64,000 nt of DNA from Lasioglossum baleicum (lineage: Eukaryota; Arthropoda; Insecta; Hymenoptera; Halictidae): NCBI RefSeq assembly GCF_051020765.1, contig NC_134935.1, positions 7,069,579-7,133,578 of the forward strand, read 5' to 3'. Shown in pieces: positions 1-13,219 of the stretch (position 1 is its first letter; each line of letters starts with the position of its first letter). A program made the translations under genes and the position numbers. Under the pieces are notes generated by a model. It saw only the letters and a program-made list of their open reading frames with translations, did no database searches and was not told the DNA's origin.

Positions 1-608
1 TGAGGGGTGCTTTCTACCCCTAAAAAGCGTATTTAGCCGAAACAAAAAAGACACATATTTAATATTTTTCGGTGTTTAAAAAGTACGTTAAATTTCATTC
101 AAATTAGTGAGTATCAGTTGGTTAGTGTTACTTGTAAGAATAGATTGTAAAATATCTGTCTAACGTTGACACTAGAACCGATACAGCGAGACCAATTGTA
201 AGTAGTACTAAATAAACATCAAGAAGGCTTTCTTGTCCATTCACTTATACTAGCACTTGTTTTCAGTCCGAGCACTTGTTTACTTGCGTTATCCACTGTA
301 CCCTGAAATGTCTACCGATCCAGAGGTGCAGACGCACCCTAGAAACAGTGATCATTAGTTTCCTTACAGCCCGTATCTGCTCCGATTACAACAGCGATGA
401 CGATTATGTGTTGTGAAGAAGCCGAGGCGCGAGGATTAAGGGAGAGGAGAAATAGGTTAATGAAAAATCGAATCATCGATTCTCTGGGGAATTAGCGACG
501 GACGTCGTCGCGCAGGTGGCGACAGAAACTCTTGCGCACAGAGTCGGTCGTATGGTCAGTGGACAATCGGGATTCTGGGGCCGATCCTGCATCCGACCCG
601 TAATCAGG

Positions 609-611
<3 letters not shown>
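1..611. other. Gene-free left edge, repeat-like
   Basis: No reading frame here looks like a protein. The first bases form a small hairpin (AGGGGT at 3-8 against ACCCCT at 16-21) followed by AT-rich sequence. A loosely similar C-rich, T-rich stretch occurs near 37.39 kb, so this may be the end of a dispersed repeat cut by the window edge. From about 430 onward the sequence becomes CpG-rich. Function unknown. Confidence 0.4.

Positions 612-655
<44 letters not shown>
612..655. repeat. (GA)22 microsatellite
   Basis: An uninterrupted GA dinucleotide run of 44 bases. It creates artificial Arg-Glu repeat frames on the plus strand and Ser-Leu repeat frames on the minus strand, which should not be read as proteins. 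GA tracts can bind GAGA-type factors in insects, but the length and perfection here fit an ordinary, probably polymorphic, microsatellite. Confidence 0.97.
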
Positions 656-657
<2 letters not shown>

Positions 658-2029
658 GTTGGCGACAAGATCGGGCCGACATCTCGGCGACGGTTGTCTC
701 CCTGCAGGCGGCTCGTCTTCGCCGATAACCTGATTAATTCATTAGCGATCGACGCTGATTACGTCGTCGCACGTAACACCCATTGTGTTCCGCGGTGTTA
801 TCGTATCCTTGCACCAAGATATCGGCGTCTACCATCAATTCCCAGGATCAAGACGACGCCGTTGTGAGCCCCCAACGAACAAAGGGATTATATATGCATT
901 ATAATCTCAATAGGAAGTTCGGGATCAATGCGCGATTCTACCTGTTTCGAGGAGGATCTACGAGCAACTCGCCTCTCGCGAAGGGCTCCAAATCTAATCT
1001 GCAATTGAACCTGTCGTTCTCGAAGGGAAACCGATTACCAGCTTGCAGTTCTATTTGCTTTTGAAAGCTCATCGATACCCGTGTTCCCCCAACTTCTATT
1101 TAGATTTTGGTTATTAATCCCGCGTTAGTTGTACCGCATCGAATCTGCCCTCTACAGAACCTATTCCCACAGATTCGCCAGAATTTTACATCGTCCGACA
1201 TTTTTTCCCCGAAAAAAGATCCCGTTGACCCGCGCGACCCTTTTCGCCGCTTCATTAACATGGAAACGCGATTCAGGACGAGAGTGGCAGCTGTCAAAAC
1301 GGCGCGCACACATCGCGCCTCCGAGCTATCGACTATATTGTTGCACGATGGACATGGGGAGTGTATATATACTCCGCTTCAAGCCTCGAGAGTCCCCACA
1401 TTGTCCTGGAGATCCTCTTCTGCTGCGTTTCATGTTGCGCCACCTTAGTTAATGGGGATTTAAGTTGTCAATGCACGACAGCTTGATCAACCCGACACAT
1501 TCCTCGGCCACACTCTGCCCCTAATTCGGTATTAACTCCGCGACCCGTAGAGCACACGTTACGCCATGCCAGTACCTTTGATAGCATCGCCCGGGATATA
1601 CAGTTTGCTATACAATACATATACGGTTGCTATAGTTCGGCGCTGCGAGCGTACGGGTTTCACTCTTAAGCTTACACACTGCTATTTCAACGAAATGCAC
1701 AACAGCTGATTTATAAGCGCGAAATATTACATATTCAGCGGTGTTGTAATTTTTAGGTACAGCATCTTTTTACATCGAAATGTTATATATCGAGGCGTAA
1801 TTCCATAGCGTCGATCGTATCTGGGGAAGCTATTAATTATGGAAAACGCAGAGGAAATGATTTCGAGGCACGCGAGATTCGAATCTCGCCTCGCAGTTTG
1901 ACAGGTGAGTAGAGTCTGAACGGTGTCGAATGGAAAAGTACCGTTAAATTCGTCTAATTTTCAAACTGCTTCGCTGGAACAACTCGCATCGATTCCGATC
2001 AATCGCCGTTTCTAAGATTTTTGTTTCGA
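656..2029. other. Gene-free, CpG-rich then mixed sequence
   Basis: No recognisable gene. The overlapping frames around 1.1-1.45 kb on both strands are low-complexity by-products of stop-poor CpG-rich DNA. One perfect 18-bp palindrome lies at 1872-1889 (GCGAGATTCGAATCTCGC), flanked by GAGGC and CCTCG that extend the stem imperfectly. It could be a protein-binding dyad or chance; no tRNA A-box accompanies the TTCGAATC. Confidence 0.5.
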
Positions 2030-2286
2030 ATTGAAGTTTTGAGTTCAATTTAGTTTTGGAGTTAACTTTGAGCGAAATGGTGCGTCAAACTTTTAATTTT
2101 GAGTTAAGGTTTTGGGTTTTCTTGGAGTAAAAGGGTGTCTTCTAGTTTTTAATTTTGAGTTAAAGTTTTGGGTTTTCTTGGAGTGAAAAATTGCCCCCAA
2201 GTTATTAAGTTTGAGTTAACTTGGAGTAAAAAGTTGCCATCCAGTTTTTAATTTTGAGTTCACTTTGAGTGAAAAGTTGTCGTCAA
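2030..2286. repeat. Degenerate tandem repeat, T/G-rich
   Basis: A phrase of the form TTTTTAATTTTGAGTT followed by GGAGTRAAAAGTTGCC recurs about five times with spacing of roughly 43-57 bases. Units differ by small internal deletions (the TTTTGGGTTTTCTTGG segment is present only in the two middle copies). The array is diverged, so it is an old minisatellite. No coding potential is seen. Confidence 0.8.
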
Positions 2287-2289
2287 GAT

Positions 2290-3600
2290 TTCCAGCAGAC
2301 TAGAAACCAACCACGCCGAGAGTAATATTCCGGGAGTCCCGATAGAAAATTTCGTTTCACCGTTATCACGCGCAGTGAAGCCATGATTAGATGCAATATG
2401 CACGCGGTGAAATTCGGGGTTGCGCTGATAACGAACAAGTAGAGGAAGCCTGGACGTCGCGCTCGCGCACGTAACCCCGAAATAATCCCGTTCGAAGGAA
2501 ATTCAGTGAACCGTGGACCAGTTTCACGTCCGCAACCGAACTCACTGTTTACGATTATAACCTGCCGGGCGAATTTCGGTTTAATAGTCGCGGCCGCAAC
2601 CGGCACGGCATGACGAACAATCTCTCGCGGCTGGTTATAAATGAAATTTGATTATATCTCGCTGTTGTCACGGCGGCGACGCATCGTCGATCATGAAAAT
2701 AGCGTGTCTCATTCCACGACAGTTTGCCGTTATGGCAATTACGTACGGAAGGGACCGCTAGGCTTTCCTACGTTTAACACTTCAATCGCCGATCCGATTG
2801 TCATCGAAACCCAGATTCTGATACATTACGATTGCACGAATTTTCTGAATTCGTTGGGAAGTTCGAGGAGTTACATTCATATTTATTTATCCAGTCCATA
2901 GCAACATTCTTAGTTTTGATATTTTCGCTGTTTCGCCGTGGTTGCATGAAAACTTCTGGATTATTTTGGCGAGCTCCCGAAAGAAGAAGTCGGCGATTGC
3001 AGATCAGCGTTATGAAAAATGCGACAAGAATTTCAAGTGCTTGTACGTGTACGTGCGAACCCCTCGACCGTCGTATTTTATACCCTAATTACAACCTGTC
3101 CTCTTCATTAGAGGCATCAAAACTTGTACGGCGGTGGTCAGGCATTAGCATCGAGACCGGTGTATAATTTCTCCTCGTAATCAGTTTCGCGAGCATGCAA
3201 GCATTTCCTCGTACATAGAAACGATCTAGATTATTTAGGGGGAAAAAGTACGTTTCGAGCACGCGTTACTTGAAGCGCTCCAGCTGGCTGAGAGCGTAAT
3301 TGCGGGTAGTTATGGTCCGGCTTGCCACGGGCTACGATCCTTTGAGGGTGGTTCGGTCGTCTAGAACGCGATGATAAAGCCTCGTTACTTATTTTTCGAA
3401 GTTACAGTAATCCGGCTACTCGAGAGGCGTTGCCGTGGCCGTTATTAAGTTGAGTTGCGGCCATCTATCAGTCGCAGCAACGGTAACTATAATCTGTGTC
3501 CACTCGTGATGCACTGCCAGTAGATATGAGCGCGTCGTTAAACCGTTTTCTCCGGGAAAGTAACCTTTTTGTTGCTACAATGAAATCTAGTTCTTTTAAT
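2290..3600. other. Gene-free segment
   Basis: Mixed-composition sequence with several short frames on both strands and no recognisable domain. I see no repeat or transposon end. Homeodomain-like TAAT cores and CpG-rich patches occur but no ordered motif cluster. Confidence 0.4.
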
Positions 3601-3746
3601 CGCTCCGTACTTCTCTGCCTTTCATAGATTCTAGTTTCTTCTCGCCTTTAGATCCTCCCTCTCCTTACCTAGATCTACTCCCCCTTTCCTTTCCCCGCAC
3701 GCCCTTCTCCGTCTACCTCTCCGAGATCCTTTTTCTCCTTCCCTAG
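3601..3746. repeat. Pyrimidine-rich (CT) tract
   Basis: About 145 bases dominated by C and T on the plus strand, with imperfect CCTT and CTCC runs. Such tracts are common low-complexity DNA. A polypyrimidine tract upstream of a 3' splice site is normally far shorter, so I do not read it as a splice signal. Confidence 0.7.
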
Positions 3747-4229
3747 GTGGATCCATCCACCCTTTCACTACGTATACTACGCTTGTTTATTAATTTTTAT
3801 TCCATTCTATTTTATTCCATTTTATTGTAGTCTTGACACGTTAATGGCCGTTTTAGACAAAAATACTCAAAGGAGGAAATTGGCCGCTTTGTCAAATCGA
3901 GAATTCTGTGTATAAAATCGCAATGCTAATTTAATTAGCAACGTGAATTCCAGTTAATTGAATTTTATGGAAATTGTAGAACGTTTTAAGTTCAACTACC
4001 AGACGACGAAACGCTTTGAGATGAGATTACCTCTCACCTAATTTTAAACGAATAAACCAAAACAAATAATCGTTTCGGAATCGTGTATTGAATTTCAACA
4101 GCATTTATGATAAAAATGGGGATGTTTAATATTTAAGGATAATTGAAAGAAGAATGCAATTTTTATTTGGCTCTTGTATCTTGGAATCGATGCGACATTC
4201 TTTAACAAACTTAAAGCAGATGTTTAGGA

Positions 4230-4254
4230 TGCTACAATTAGGTGGACCACCCTG
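4230..4254 (-). mobile_element. Solo terminal repeat, CAGGGTGG type
   Basis: Read on the minus strand this is CAGGGTGGTCCACCTAATTG, followed on the plus strand by TA. It matches the end at 22746 (CAGGGTGGTTCACCTAAATG) in about four of five positions. Both look like termini of a TA-inserting DNA transposon. No partner end was found nearby, so this is a truncated or very diverged copy. Confidence 0.5.
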
Positions 4255-4255
4255 T

Positions 4256-7080
4256 ATATCGTTATCGTGACAGCAGCGATTTCGCAAGTGTGCAAAAACG
4301 GTTCAGAAACAACACATCCGAAACAGAAAACACGCTAGCACGTTGCGATTCCATAAATCCATCGGCGAGCCTCGCGTGCGGTTTATATTACGTAATAGAC
4401 CCGGCAAGATACACCGGAATCCTTTCTGTAGCGGGGGCATAATAGTCGGCCGATAGTTCCCGAAACGCAATCTTCCCCGCGATAATTCAATTAACGCAAT
4501 TCCAAGGATTGTCGACGCTGCTGTCGTCACGGATATATACGGGCGCGTAGGTGCGCGAATTATGGTCCCGGCGCAGAAAGTACCGATCGATCGGCGTAAT
4601 GGGAATTTAATGGCCGTATGAAATCCTGTAAATACACGGTTCCCGTGTCCCCTTTAGCTTGCTGCTCCCCTGCATCATCCACGGAACTCCTCTCTGTCGC
4701 TAGACTTGCTCTTGATTTATTCTTTTGTCCCCGGCTTCTCCTATGCGCGGCTCCGCAAATAGAAATATCAGCAATTTACAAGATCTAATTGGCCCACTTT
4801 CAGACCGGCCGATCTCGTTCGCAGGAACTGACCGGAAAAGTTACCCTTTTCGTTTCGGACACGGCCAAAATTCCGGTACAATAGCTCGTATCCACGAAAC
4901 CAAGTAAAAGCTTTCGCTATTGATTTTCGAAGCAAATACGGCGGAACCTCGATTATCCGGCGTAGAGCGATTCGCAATATAATTCGTTCGTCTTCTTCTG
5001 AAGCAGCCAGAACAGTGTTGTCAAACACATACAGTGGTGTCTCGGTACTCTCCGTAAACAGCAAAAATATTTAAAAAATTTGAAGATACTGTTACATTAT
5101 TTTCAACCTATTGAACATATTAAGAAAGGAAATAAATCTCTGTTTCACTCTAATTTGTTGTAATTCACATAGAATATTTTTATTTTGCATAAAGCAAGGC
5201 TTGGAGTTTACGTATGCGATAAAAACGTATTTGTTATAATTCTGCGAGTTTATTTTATATTATACAGAGTGTCCCAAAAATGTTGTATATACTTCCTTCA
5301 AATTTTATGGGGTTATCTTTCAATTTAAAAGCATTGTTTTGCACACGTATCAATAAAAATTGTCCTGCTACATCCTTTAAGCGGGCACTAACCCTTGGAT
5401 GTCGGAATGTGGGTCCATTTCAACCCTGAATGAACCATTAGAATTGGTCAGTGTTCCATTACGAACAATAGAAAGGCTGGTCCGCCGCCCGAGGGTTAAG
5501 ATAAATTCAAAGGCGTAAGACATTGCGACCTTGAACCTTGCGGCAGCGTTGAAGTACTTTTGGCCAGTTTCTCGGGGGAAATATTCGAGCGTGCCACAGA
5601 GAAAATGGCCCACGCATGTTGGCCTATCCGTTAGCACCCACTCCTCTGTTTCAGGGTGCCAACCGTACCCGTTAACCCGGCTATTTCTAGTGGTGGAACG
5701 TGCTCGAGCCGCGTCATGACGCCACTTAATATCTTCCGAAGGCCTATCTCGCCAGGGTAAATGTCTCCGGGATTACTCCCAGTGCCAGTTATTTACGATT
5801 CCCAGAGAACGTTCAAGGGTTGTCCCTTTCGATCGTTCGAGGTCGGTTTAAGGGCTATGGAATTCCCCTTCTTTGCATAAGGAGTCCTTTAGTGTCCCCG
5901 TATATGAAACCTCGACTCTCCACTGGCCCATTTCAACCTGGCAATACCAATAAAAATGTTACTACCCACGCAGGGTGTATATTGTCTGCCCAAACATGCT
6001 GACTAAGACTTGTTTCTCGGAACTCTGAAAATCATTCGACCAGTTCGCGTTGCTTGCGCGGGCGAATCCGGTTTATCGACCTTAACAATCGATTTCCTTT
6101 TTTAGTTTAACCTACAGTTACTATTTTACAGTAAATTTTTATTCAATAAAATACCTACTTTACCAGAAAATAAATATTTGCTAGTGTAGTCGACATCTTC
6201 GTTTGTGCTGGAAACGCTAAATTTATAGTTTCGAGATTATAAGTATTAAATGCGAGTCGTCAAAAGTCAATAAATAGCAATAAATAATGAAATAAAATAA
6301 CATAATTAACGAGAAGATAAAAGTTAGAGTAAAAGTTAGAATTAACGGAGTAAAAGGATTTGAAGTTTACATAAACAATCGGCGAAAAAAAAAAATGCTT
6401 CACGGTCTATCATCTTGCAACCACAAATACTTTCTGTGGCGAATCTATTGTTTCTGCGTGACTTCAAATAAAAAAAAGAACACGAGAGCGTTTTACGAGC
6501 GATGTCCGCAGGCTATCGAAACATTTGCACCGGCACTGGGCGACCCAGTTCACTAAAACTGGTAAACAGATCCGTCGGTCAAAACACATTTGATAGCGCG
6601 TTTATCCGTGACGTTTTCATGTAAAACGGGAATACGAGCGGCACGCACCGGGCATACTAACAAAATTTTCAGCACATTAGCCGAGTTAATGATTTCACCG
6701 GATCAATTTGTCGATCGTTATTGCATTAGTCACGCGCGCGGCTTGTCCACCTGTCCGTGACACTGGCAACCACTTGACACGTGCACGCCATTCGACGCGA
6801 TTTGCCTACGCGCGAGTTGCCGTCGCGCGAGCGCGCGTTCGTGCGCATCCTGCGAAAAATTGGTGTCCATCACGCAGAGGGGGACGAAACGGGGATGACA
6901 ACGCGGATAAATGATGTCGAAGGAATCGTTCTAACGGCCGGCAAATGGAACGAGGCTCGTTCCTCATTGAATACTGAAAATTTCGGAATATTATCATTAT
7001 CAATATCATTGACACAGATTCACAAATTGTATTTTTTATTGGTCCACATAAAAAAAAGTTGTAAAGATGCGAGAAATCCA
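4256..7080. other. Gene-free segment with two possible solo transposon ends
   Basis: No gene recognised. Two short stretches resemble transposon termini. At 4941-4965, GGAACCTCGATTATCCGG is like the ends of pogo/Tigger elements. At 5275-5300, CAGAGTGTCCCAAAAATG follows a TA and is like ends of TA-inserting elements. Neither has a visible partner. The rest is CpG-rich (4.4-5.0 and 6.5-6.9 kb) or AT-rich (6.1-6.5 kb) unique-looking DNA. Confidence 0.4.
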
Positions 7081-7082
7081 AG

Positions 7083-7228
7083 TTTCGATTCTGCAGGATT
7101 ACTGGTTCAAAAGTTATGAGTGTTTATAGTTGAGCGATTTACAGTGTCTTTGACACACACAGGGGTAAGAGCGCCGCTCAACTTTAAACGCTCATAACTT
7201 TTGAACCATTGATCGTCCAGGATCGAAA
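7083..7228. repeat. Imperfect palindrome, ~54-bp arms (family B)
   Basis: The left arm (7083-7136) and right arm (7175-7228) are inverted copies with a few mismatches. Both contain GGTTCAAAAGTTATGAG and a GTTGAGCG motif. The loop holds TTTGACAC and AAGAGCGCC. The same arm occurs singly at about 39173-39245 and, more diverged, as part of the long foldback at 46171-46663. A family A terminal sequence lies about 80 bp downstream, so the palindrome may be interior to a larger non-autonomous transposon. Confidence 0.8.
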
Positions 7229-7310
7229 ATTTCTGGTTACGCAAGGAAAAAACAGCCTTTATTGCAATTTTGCTGCAATTTTTTCAAACTTCCTTCCTCC
7301 TACACATTTT

Positions 7311-7339
7311 TGTCATAAATGCGTAAGATCCGCTGACCA
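7311..7339 (+). mobile_element. Family A hAT-like right end (diverged)
   Basis: TGTCATAAATGCGTAAGATC followed by CGCTGACCA matches the right end of the MITE at 62129-62326 (TCATAAATGCGTAAAATCCG then CAGTCTA) with several changes in the last bases. It is a decayed single end with no left partner identified. Confidence 0.5.
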
Positions 7340-10267
7340 ATCATCACAGGATTTAAATGATCCTGCAGAATTCAAACATTTGCTTTCCACAGTCATTTCA
7401 ACGGGACCTTTTAGAGGGAAATCTCCTCTGAACAATGTCCTCTAAAAAGACGATCTGTGACTTTTTTCGTCAAGGTTTTATTGTACTTTAAACGAGAAGT
7501 ATATGTTCGGTATTAGAGTACTTCGAAGTACATATCAATTTATATGGGTTCGCATGTGCCGAAAGGTTTATTAAGTGCTGATTGAAGCGAAGGGATCGAT
7601 GTTTCGAAGTGGCTATATCTCCGCTTAACCGGTGCGAAGATTCCTTAACCGAGGAGCAACGTTCCCGTTGATTAGAATGACTGGATTCAACAGGCTCCTT
7701 TGTCCGCTTTCGACACACTTGTTTTCATTAAAGCGAATGTGTAAATGGGAGGGGCAGAGCGAATGGAAAATGTCTGTGTATCTCGAGACGGGGGCCGCGA
7801 TTAACCACTAAATTGAGATTTACCGTGAAAATCCTGTGCTTCGTTTCTTCTGCCGGTCGCTTTTCCCCTCTTTCCTGGGCGAGGGTCCTCGAGACGCACA
7901 ACAGTAGCCAGGCGCAAGTAAATTTACGAGGACTTTCCTTCGAACAGGGGCAATGTGCTCGGGTCCCTGGTCGCGTGTGTTAGAGGGAATTCTGTAGAAG
8001 GGCTTTTAAACTTCCTTTAATGGTACAATATTTGCTAAGACACAATGCTGCCGTCCTATTCGTACACATTAGTCCCGGTTACCGTTCTCTCGGCCGACTG
8101 CTTTCAATTCTTTCGTATTTTTTCTCTCCCTTTCTTCTTCCATTCGATTCTTTTCGAAAGAACCGCGTCAACCAGGACGCGATATTCAGCACCGTATACC
8201 GCCGTCCGTAAATATTTGGACATTTACACCTTCCGTGGAAACTATGAAATATACGGACGTTCGGATAAAAACCATTTTCCCAACGACACTTTCAATGAAT
8301 AAATGCTATGCTGTTTGCTTCGATGAAAATGTAACGATCAAAGTGGAATGGAAACGAATATTTTCGACGTGAAAAACATTTCATAAATTTCCGCACTATA
8401 TTTGCTTTGTGCTTTATTCCCGTGTTCCGTGCTAAACGCTGAAAAATTCGAAATTCGCCGATTTCCATAAAAACGCGGGAACGTTTCGCTCTCGTGAAGG
8501 ACCACTACTGAAATTGCGGATAGCGCAACATAATTGTCAAAATGAAGAAGTGTCGAATCGAGTGCAGTGTACAGGGAATTTGTTAATGTTTTACAACAAA
8601 ACTGTTATTTGGAAAACCATGTTCAACGGCGCGTGAAGAACCACTTGAACGCGAAGTTTGTTACCGAAGCTTTATACGAGGCACACATGCTCAAGAGGAT
8701 TAATTAGCTCACATGTTTGACTAACATTGTTTACGTCTACCTGCTTAAGTGAATACACACACATACGCAATTGGAGTTGGAAAATTATTTATGTTACAGC
8801 TTGGTGCAAACAGATATAAAACAACGAGATTAATGGATCACCTGCAGTACCGAGATCAATTTATAGTGCAAATTCAAACAGAGAACAACGAATACGTTGC
8901 TACTATTATTCGAAAATATGCTTTATGGAAATTCAATGTTTTGATAGCGAAGTACAAATACAAAATCTATCCGGCGTATCCTGATCTTTATACTGAAATA
9001 TAACGCGCGTATTAATTGAAAGTTACTTCTTTTTGTTCGCTCCAGTTTTTGAACACGTGCCGTCAATTTCTGTTGTGCAAGAAGAATTCCATTGGTATTA
9101 TCTACTACATATAAAAATTAATAAATTAATAAGCGAGTTATTCCATGCCAAATCGGTCACTTTTTGACGTCATCATCGTCGATTTTCTTCTAAACTAAAT
9201 TAGTATAGACAACTGACTTCAAGCTAATTGTGAAGGGGAAACTCCCAGGAATGTGACCATATTTTTTTCAAAACTTAAATCATTTTTCGACGTTAGAAAA
9301 TTAATTAACAAGGTTGAAAAAATTATCTCCTAATAATCTGATCCTTTCTGAATAAAACAAACGGAAATGTGGCTCAATCGGACAAACAGTTCCCGAGATA
9401 AAAATTCGTGAGCGAGGCCCGTTTTCGCAAGAATGGGAAAAATTGCGAACTGTCCTAATTTCACATGGACTACGGCATATTTCACTTCGAACAGAATGGA
9501 AGGACCGTAAGGTAATCTACCTTTAGGTGCCTGAGTGTATGGAAGTGGGCCATTCTCGAAGCGTGTGTAAATGGTTCGAAGCCGGAAGTTTCTCGGTGTC
9601 GCGTCCAGCAGTGTGCTTCGACCAACGACTCCGGTTGAACACACATTCCCTTCTCGCCGTGCAGCGCAACCAGTAGCCAGATAGCGAGTGTCTTCCCCGA
9701 GGGAGCGGCGACACGAAGCGAGGAGCAGCGTCTTGCTAGGTTCTCCCTGGAGGGTTCGGTCGTTGGCAGAGGATCACGAAGGGAACGCGAAACCTTTCAC
9801 CGTTTCCTGGGAGGGACGCCTCGGGGAGAGTTCAGCAAACGCGAACGGATTATTCGCAGTGACGCCCCCGGGTGGCTGCGACGAGCTCGAGCGAGGATTG
9901 AAGAAGGAAGAGACAGCATAGCTGGGGAGAGCGGCGAAATCGGAGGGGCACAGCTACTCCAGACGGTTAGCAAGAAATTAATTCCCGTTTAATGCAGTCC
10001 CTGGTTAGCATTGCAAATCTGAACTGGGCCAGAGTTCCCGCGGCTTTTCCCGCTTTTCCTCCCTGGACCGGCCCGACGCGAGGCGCCCTCCTCCGGCTGT
10101 CTTTTCGCACCGCCATTCGGCTACAACCACTTTTCCTTCTTTCCACGTATTAGGCAAATTTCGACGAATCCAACCTCGTGCCAACCTGGCTCCCGGTCTG
10201 TTTGGAAATGTACACTCCCCTGATATTTCCGCCCCGAACAGAGGACGGCCCACAGTGGGCTGGATCG
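7340..10267. other. Gene-free segment
   Basis: No recognisable gene. The 84-codon frame at 8749-9003 starts with GTG, not ATG, and its product matches nothing I know. The stretch around 9130-9430 has the low-GC, phrase-like look of a dispersed repeat but no second copy was found in the window. From 9.6 to 10.25 kb the sequence is CpG-rich. Confidence 0.4.
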
Positions 10268-10600
10268 AAGAAATGAACTTTCTCATATCCATGTCTAATC
10301 AATTGGTATGTTGTTTCTCTAGTATCCACAGACCTCAAAATGGGAGAATTAATAAAATTAAATGCACATTGTAGTTGTACCGAACTTTCAAAGTTGAAAT
10401 TTCATCCCCGTTTCTACAGTAAACAGCATTATTTTCCGTTACGAAATTATAATTGCAGCTACAGTTGCTGTATGCAATGTATTAAAAATATAATGTTGAA
10501 TCCAGGACAGAAGGATGTGAAAATTTTTACATTTTCGCTCACCACAGAACTTGAAGATTGAATACAACGCAGGGACAAAGATCGTAATCGTTAGAAGCAA
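10268..10600 (+). repeat. Dispersed repeat family C, copy 1
   Basis: This stretch aligns, inverted, with about 27.77-28.14 kb. Shared landmarks in the same order are ATGTCTAATCAATTGGTAT, TAAATTAAATGCA, CAAAGTTGAA, AATTGCAGCT and GTTGAATC then AGGACAGA. The two copies differ at many sites, so they are old. Frames through the copies (73 and 102 codons) give vaguely similar products, but that follows from the DNA similarity and I do not infer a protein. Confidence 0.7.
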
Positions 10601-13056
10601 AAGAACCGGCCGAAATTCGCGTAGGGATGCTATAAAGTGGTTGTAACAATTTGCAACTGTTTTTGTTTCCCTACGTTTTCAACAACACGAAGCCACGTGG
10701 AACAAACAATAATCCGGTCATATTTCAACTGGATTTCTGCTACGAAAACACAAATAACAGTCAATGAAAACATACAGCACCGACAGTGGACGCGTTACAT
10801 GCTCCATAAGATGGTTTGCGTAACTACGATTGATTATGTTGTTTTACATCGTTGTTGTTTCGCGCTGCAAAGTTGCTCGACACGTGGTTATTCACCGGCG
10901 ATGTTTCTTCTACAGACTGTCAAGTGTACGGACGCAATAATCGCGCTCGGAATAACGCAACGCGGCTGCAAACAATGCTCGGGACACTTAATTTAAATAA
11001 TGAATGGGGACTTAGCGCTGTTGAATTGCAGAGAACACTTCGAATACATTAGCAGCGACGGCTTTAAAAGGAACTCCGGTTATTATCATTGATTATACTC
11101 GTAACTCGTGAGCTAATCTCGCAATCTCTGTTGTAAAACAGCGTAGGCATTCGAACTCTTTCCCCTGGTCGGTCACGAGACACCGAAAACATTAATATTT
11201 ATAAATAATAGACTAATCCTCGCAAAAGGATGGTTTCTACGATCTCATGGAAAGTGTTTCGAAATGGTCGACTTTTTTGTCGATATTTACTTAGTTTAAA
11301 TTAATTTTTATCTGTACGGATTTATTTAAATCTTCACGCGTCAATTTCTACGTACCTGAACGTGTTTTAAATCGCATTATTGCAAGCTTAAACATACTTT
11401 ATAAGAATATTGATTTTTTTAATGGCACGTTACAGGTATCCAAAAGAAAATTACGCAAGATTATCTGTTAATATCGTACCTGTATTTGTTTAGTTTCGCG
11501 CTTGTCCCTTCTTATGTAAATTTTAGGTTGACTTTTTTTTTGTTATGTTTCTTTTTATTTTTATCAGTTCTACTGTAAACAACTGTAAACATTTGTATAA
11601 AAGGACTTCGGTCAAAATTAAAGGTGACCTTGATTTTTCGTAGAATAACTCAAAGCAGTCTGGCGACATATTAAATTTGGACTCGGTTCCTCGTTGAGCA
11701 TCTCAATAAACCAGCGGTATTACCTTATGGAAATTGATTTCCTTTTTCATTCGGGTATTTAGAGACACGGCCACCGGTCGTTCCCTTAATTCTTAATTAC
11801 TCGAGTCTCCTCGAGAGACCTCACGCGCGTTCTCTCTCGCGCTTCGTAATCGTGTTTCGATCGATCCGCCGTTTTTGTACGTCCGCATTTTTGCCGTCCG
11901 TCGCCAATTGTCATTTGTCGGGTAATTTATGTGCATCCTAAACCGGCCGGCGAACGCTACTATACTTTTTGTTTTATTTGTCGACACATGTTGTTCACAG
12001 GATTCCGGTATAAATTGGATTTACCGCGCCCTCTACATCATCCTCTTAAACATTTATATTTGATTTTCGAACGAGCGTCGGGGATGAAGCTCCGATTCAC
12101 TTTCGGCGGGACAGAACGCGCCGGATCGTAAATCAGGGTATTATCGGTAAAAAGCACTTTTCGCACGGTCGCGGAAAAACCGATCGAACCGATATTCGGG
12201 GTCAGCGGACGCGGCCAGGCCGCGCGGAATTATGTCCGTCTCGATATTATTCTCATTCGAGCGCGTGCAGCGAGGGAGAGAGCAAAGCTCGACGCTAATA
12301 AACTTTCCGTACGGCCCTGAAAATGGCTTTCCGCATTAATAGAGGGCCGAGGCTCGCCCGTGTACTTTTACCAGCAATCGACCAATCGCGTTCGATATCC
12401 CATCAACTGTACGTTACGCGGATTTGCATAAAAACCGGATTCCACGGCTGTGCCAGACCTAACCGCCCCGTCCCGCGCGCGCATACACACAAACTTCCCC
12501 CGATTCGCGACCCTCTCGGACTAACAGCATTAACGTTGAATTTCATGCGGCGCACTTTATGCAAACCGTTGATAATATTTCTGCGCTGCGCGAGATGCTC
12601 GCGAATTAGTCGTTCCTATCGGCCGATATTCGCCGAATGCCCGTTCAATTTCGTGCAAAATCATATTCACCGTCATTCCCGTTCATCTATGTATGTTTTA
12701 TCGACGATTCATTATCGCGTTTCAGCCCCGGGAACAATGGCCCGGCCAAATAATATAAGATATTTCATCGGGCGGAACAGTTCGAACAAAGTAATTCCTG
12801 TAATGAATTCGCCTATTGTTTATTCCGATGGTAATATCTAGATGCTCGCGATTGTGTACTTTTACCGGTATCTCTCGAACCGGCTCTAACTTTACGGTTG
12901 AATTATTCCGCTGTTCAATAGACTCCATTTTCAACCCGCCATTTTCGATGGGAAATTTCTCGGTGTTAGCTGTACAATTTCATTCGTGGCCTTCTTTTCA
13001 TGGTATTGCTTATTTATCATCGGAGAACCTTTCAGTTTCGATAATATCTTCCTGTA
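10601..13056. other. Gene-free segment
   Basis: No recognisable gene. The 172-codon open frame at 12323-12841 lies in CpG-rich, stop-poor DNA and resembles no family I know. The 119-codon frame at 10637-10996 is likewise unrecognised. The 11.77-12.75 kb stretch combines high CpG content with AATTAAT and ATTAATAG cores, the look of conserved non-coding DNA, but this is an impression and not a proof. Confidence 0.4.
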
Positions 13057-13219
13057 CATGGTGGGTCACGAAAAACAGAACACCTGAATTTCTCTGTTTG
13101 TGTAAAGGATTAACGAAAATTTCAAGTTTCCCTTTGTGAACGGTTTCATTTCATTCTTGAAACTTTCGTTTATGCTTAACTGGGAAATTCAGGTGTTCTG
13201 TTTTTCGTGACTCACCCAG
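13057..13219. mobile_element. Foldback MITE, 163 bp, TA target
   Basis: The two halves are inverted copies over about 65 bases per arm. Both arms contain GGTGNGTCACGAAAAACAGA and ACACCTGAATTTC, with a short loop. TA dinucleotides sit immediately outside both ends (13055-13056 and 13220-13221), as expected of a Tc1/mariner-group target duplication. There is no room for a transposase; the element would depend on one supplied in trans. The terminal CWKGGTGNNTCA resembles the ends at 18734 and 19027. Confidence 0.88.

Noticed and set aside
612..655. Arg-Glu or Ser-Leu repeat protein over the GA run
   Set aside because: The frames exist only because a dinucleotide repeat has no stops; there is no protein sequence beyond the repeat that looks real.
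4941..4965. Complete pogo/Tigger element starting with GGAACCTCGATTATCCGG
   Set aside because: No inverted partner within several hundred bases and no TA at the exact edge. The similar end at 16743-16765 also lacks a partner, so both are kept only as possible solo ends.
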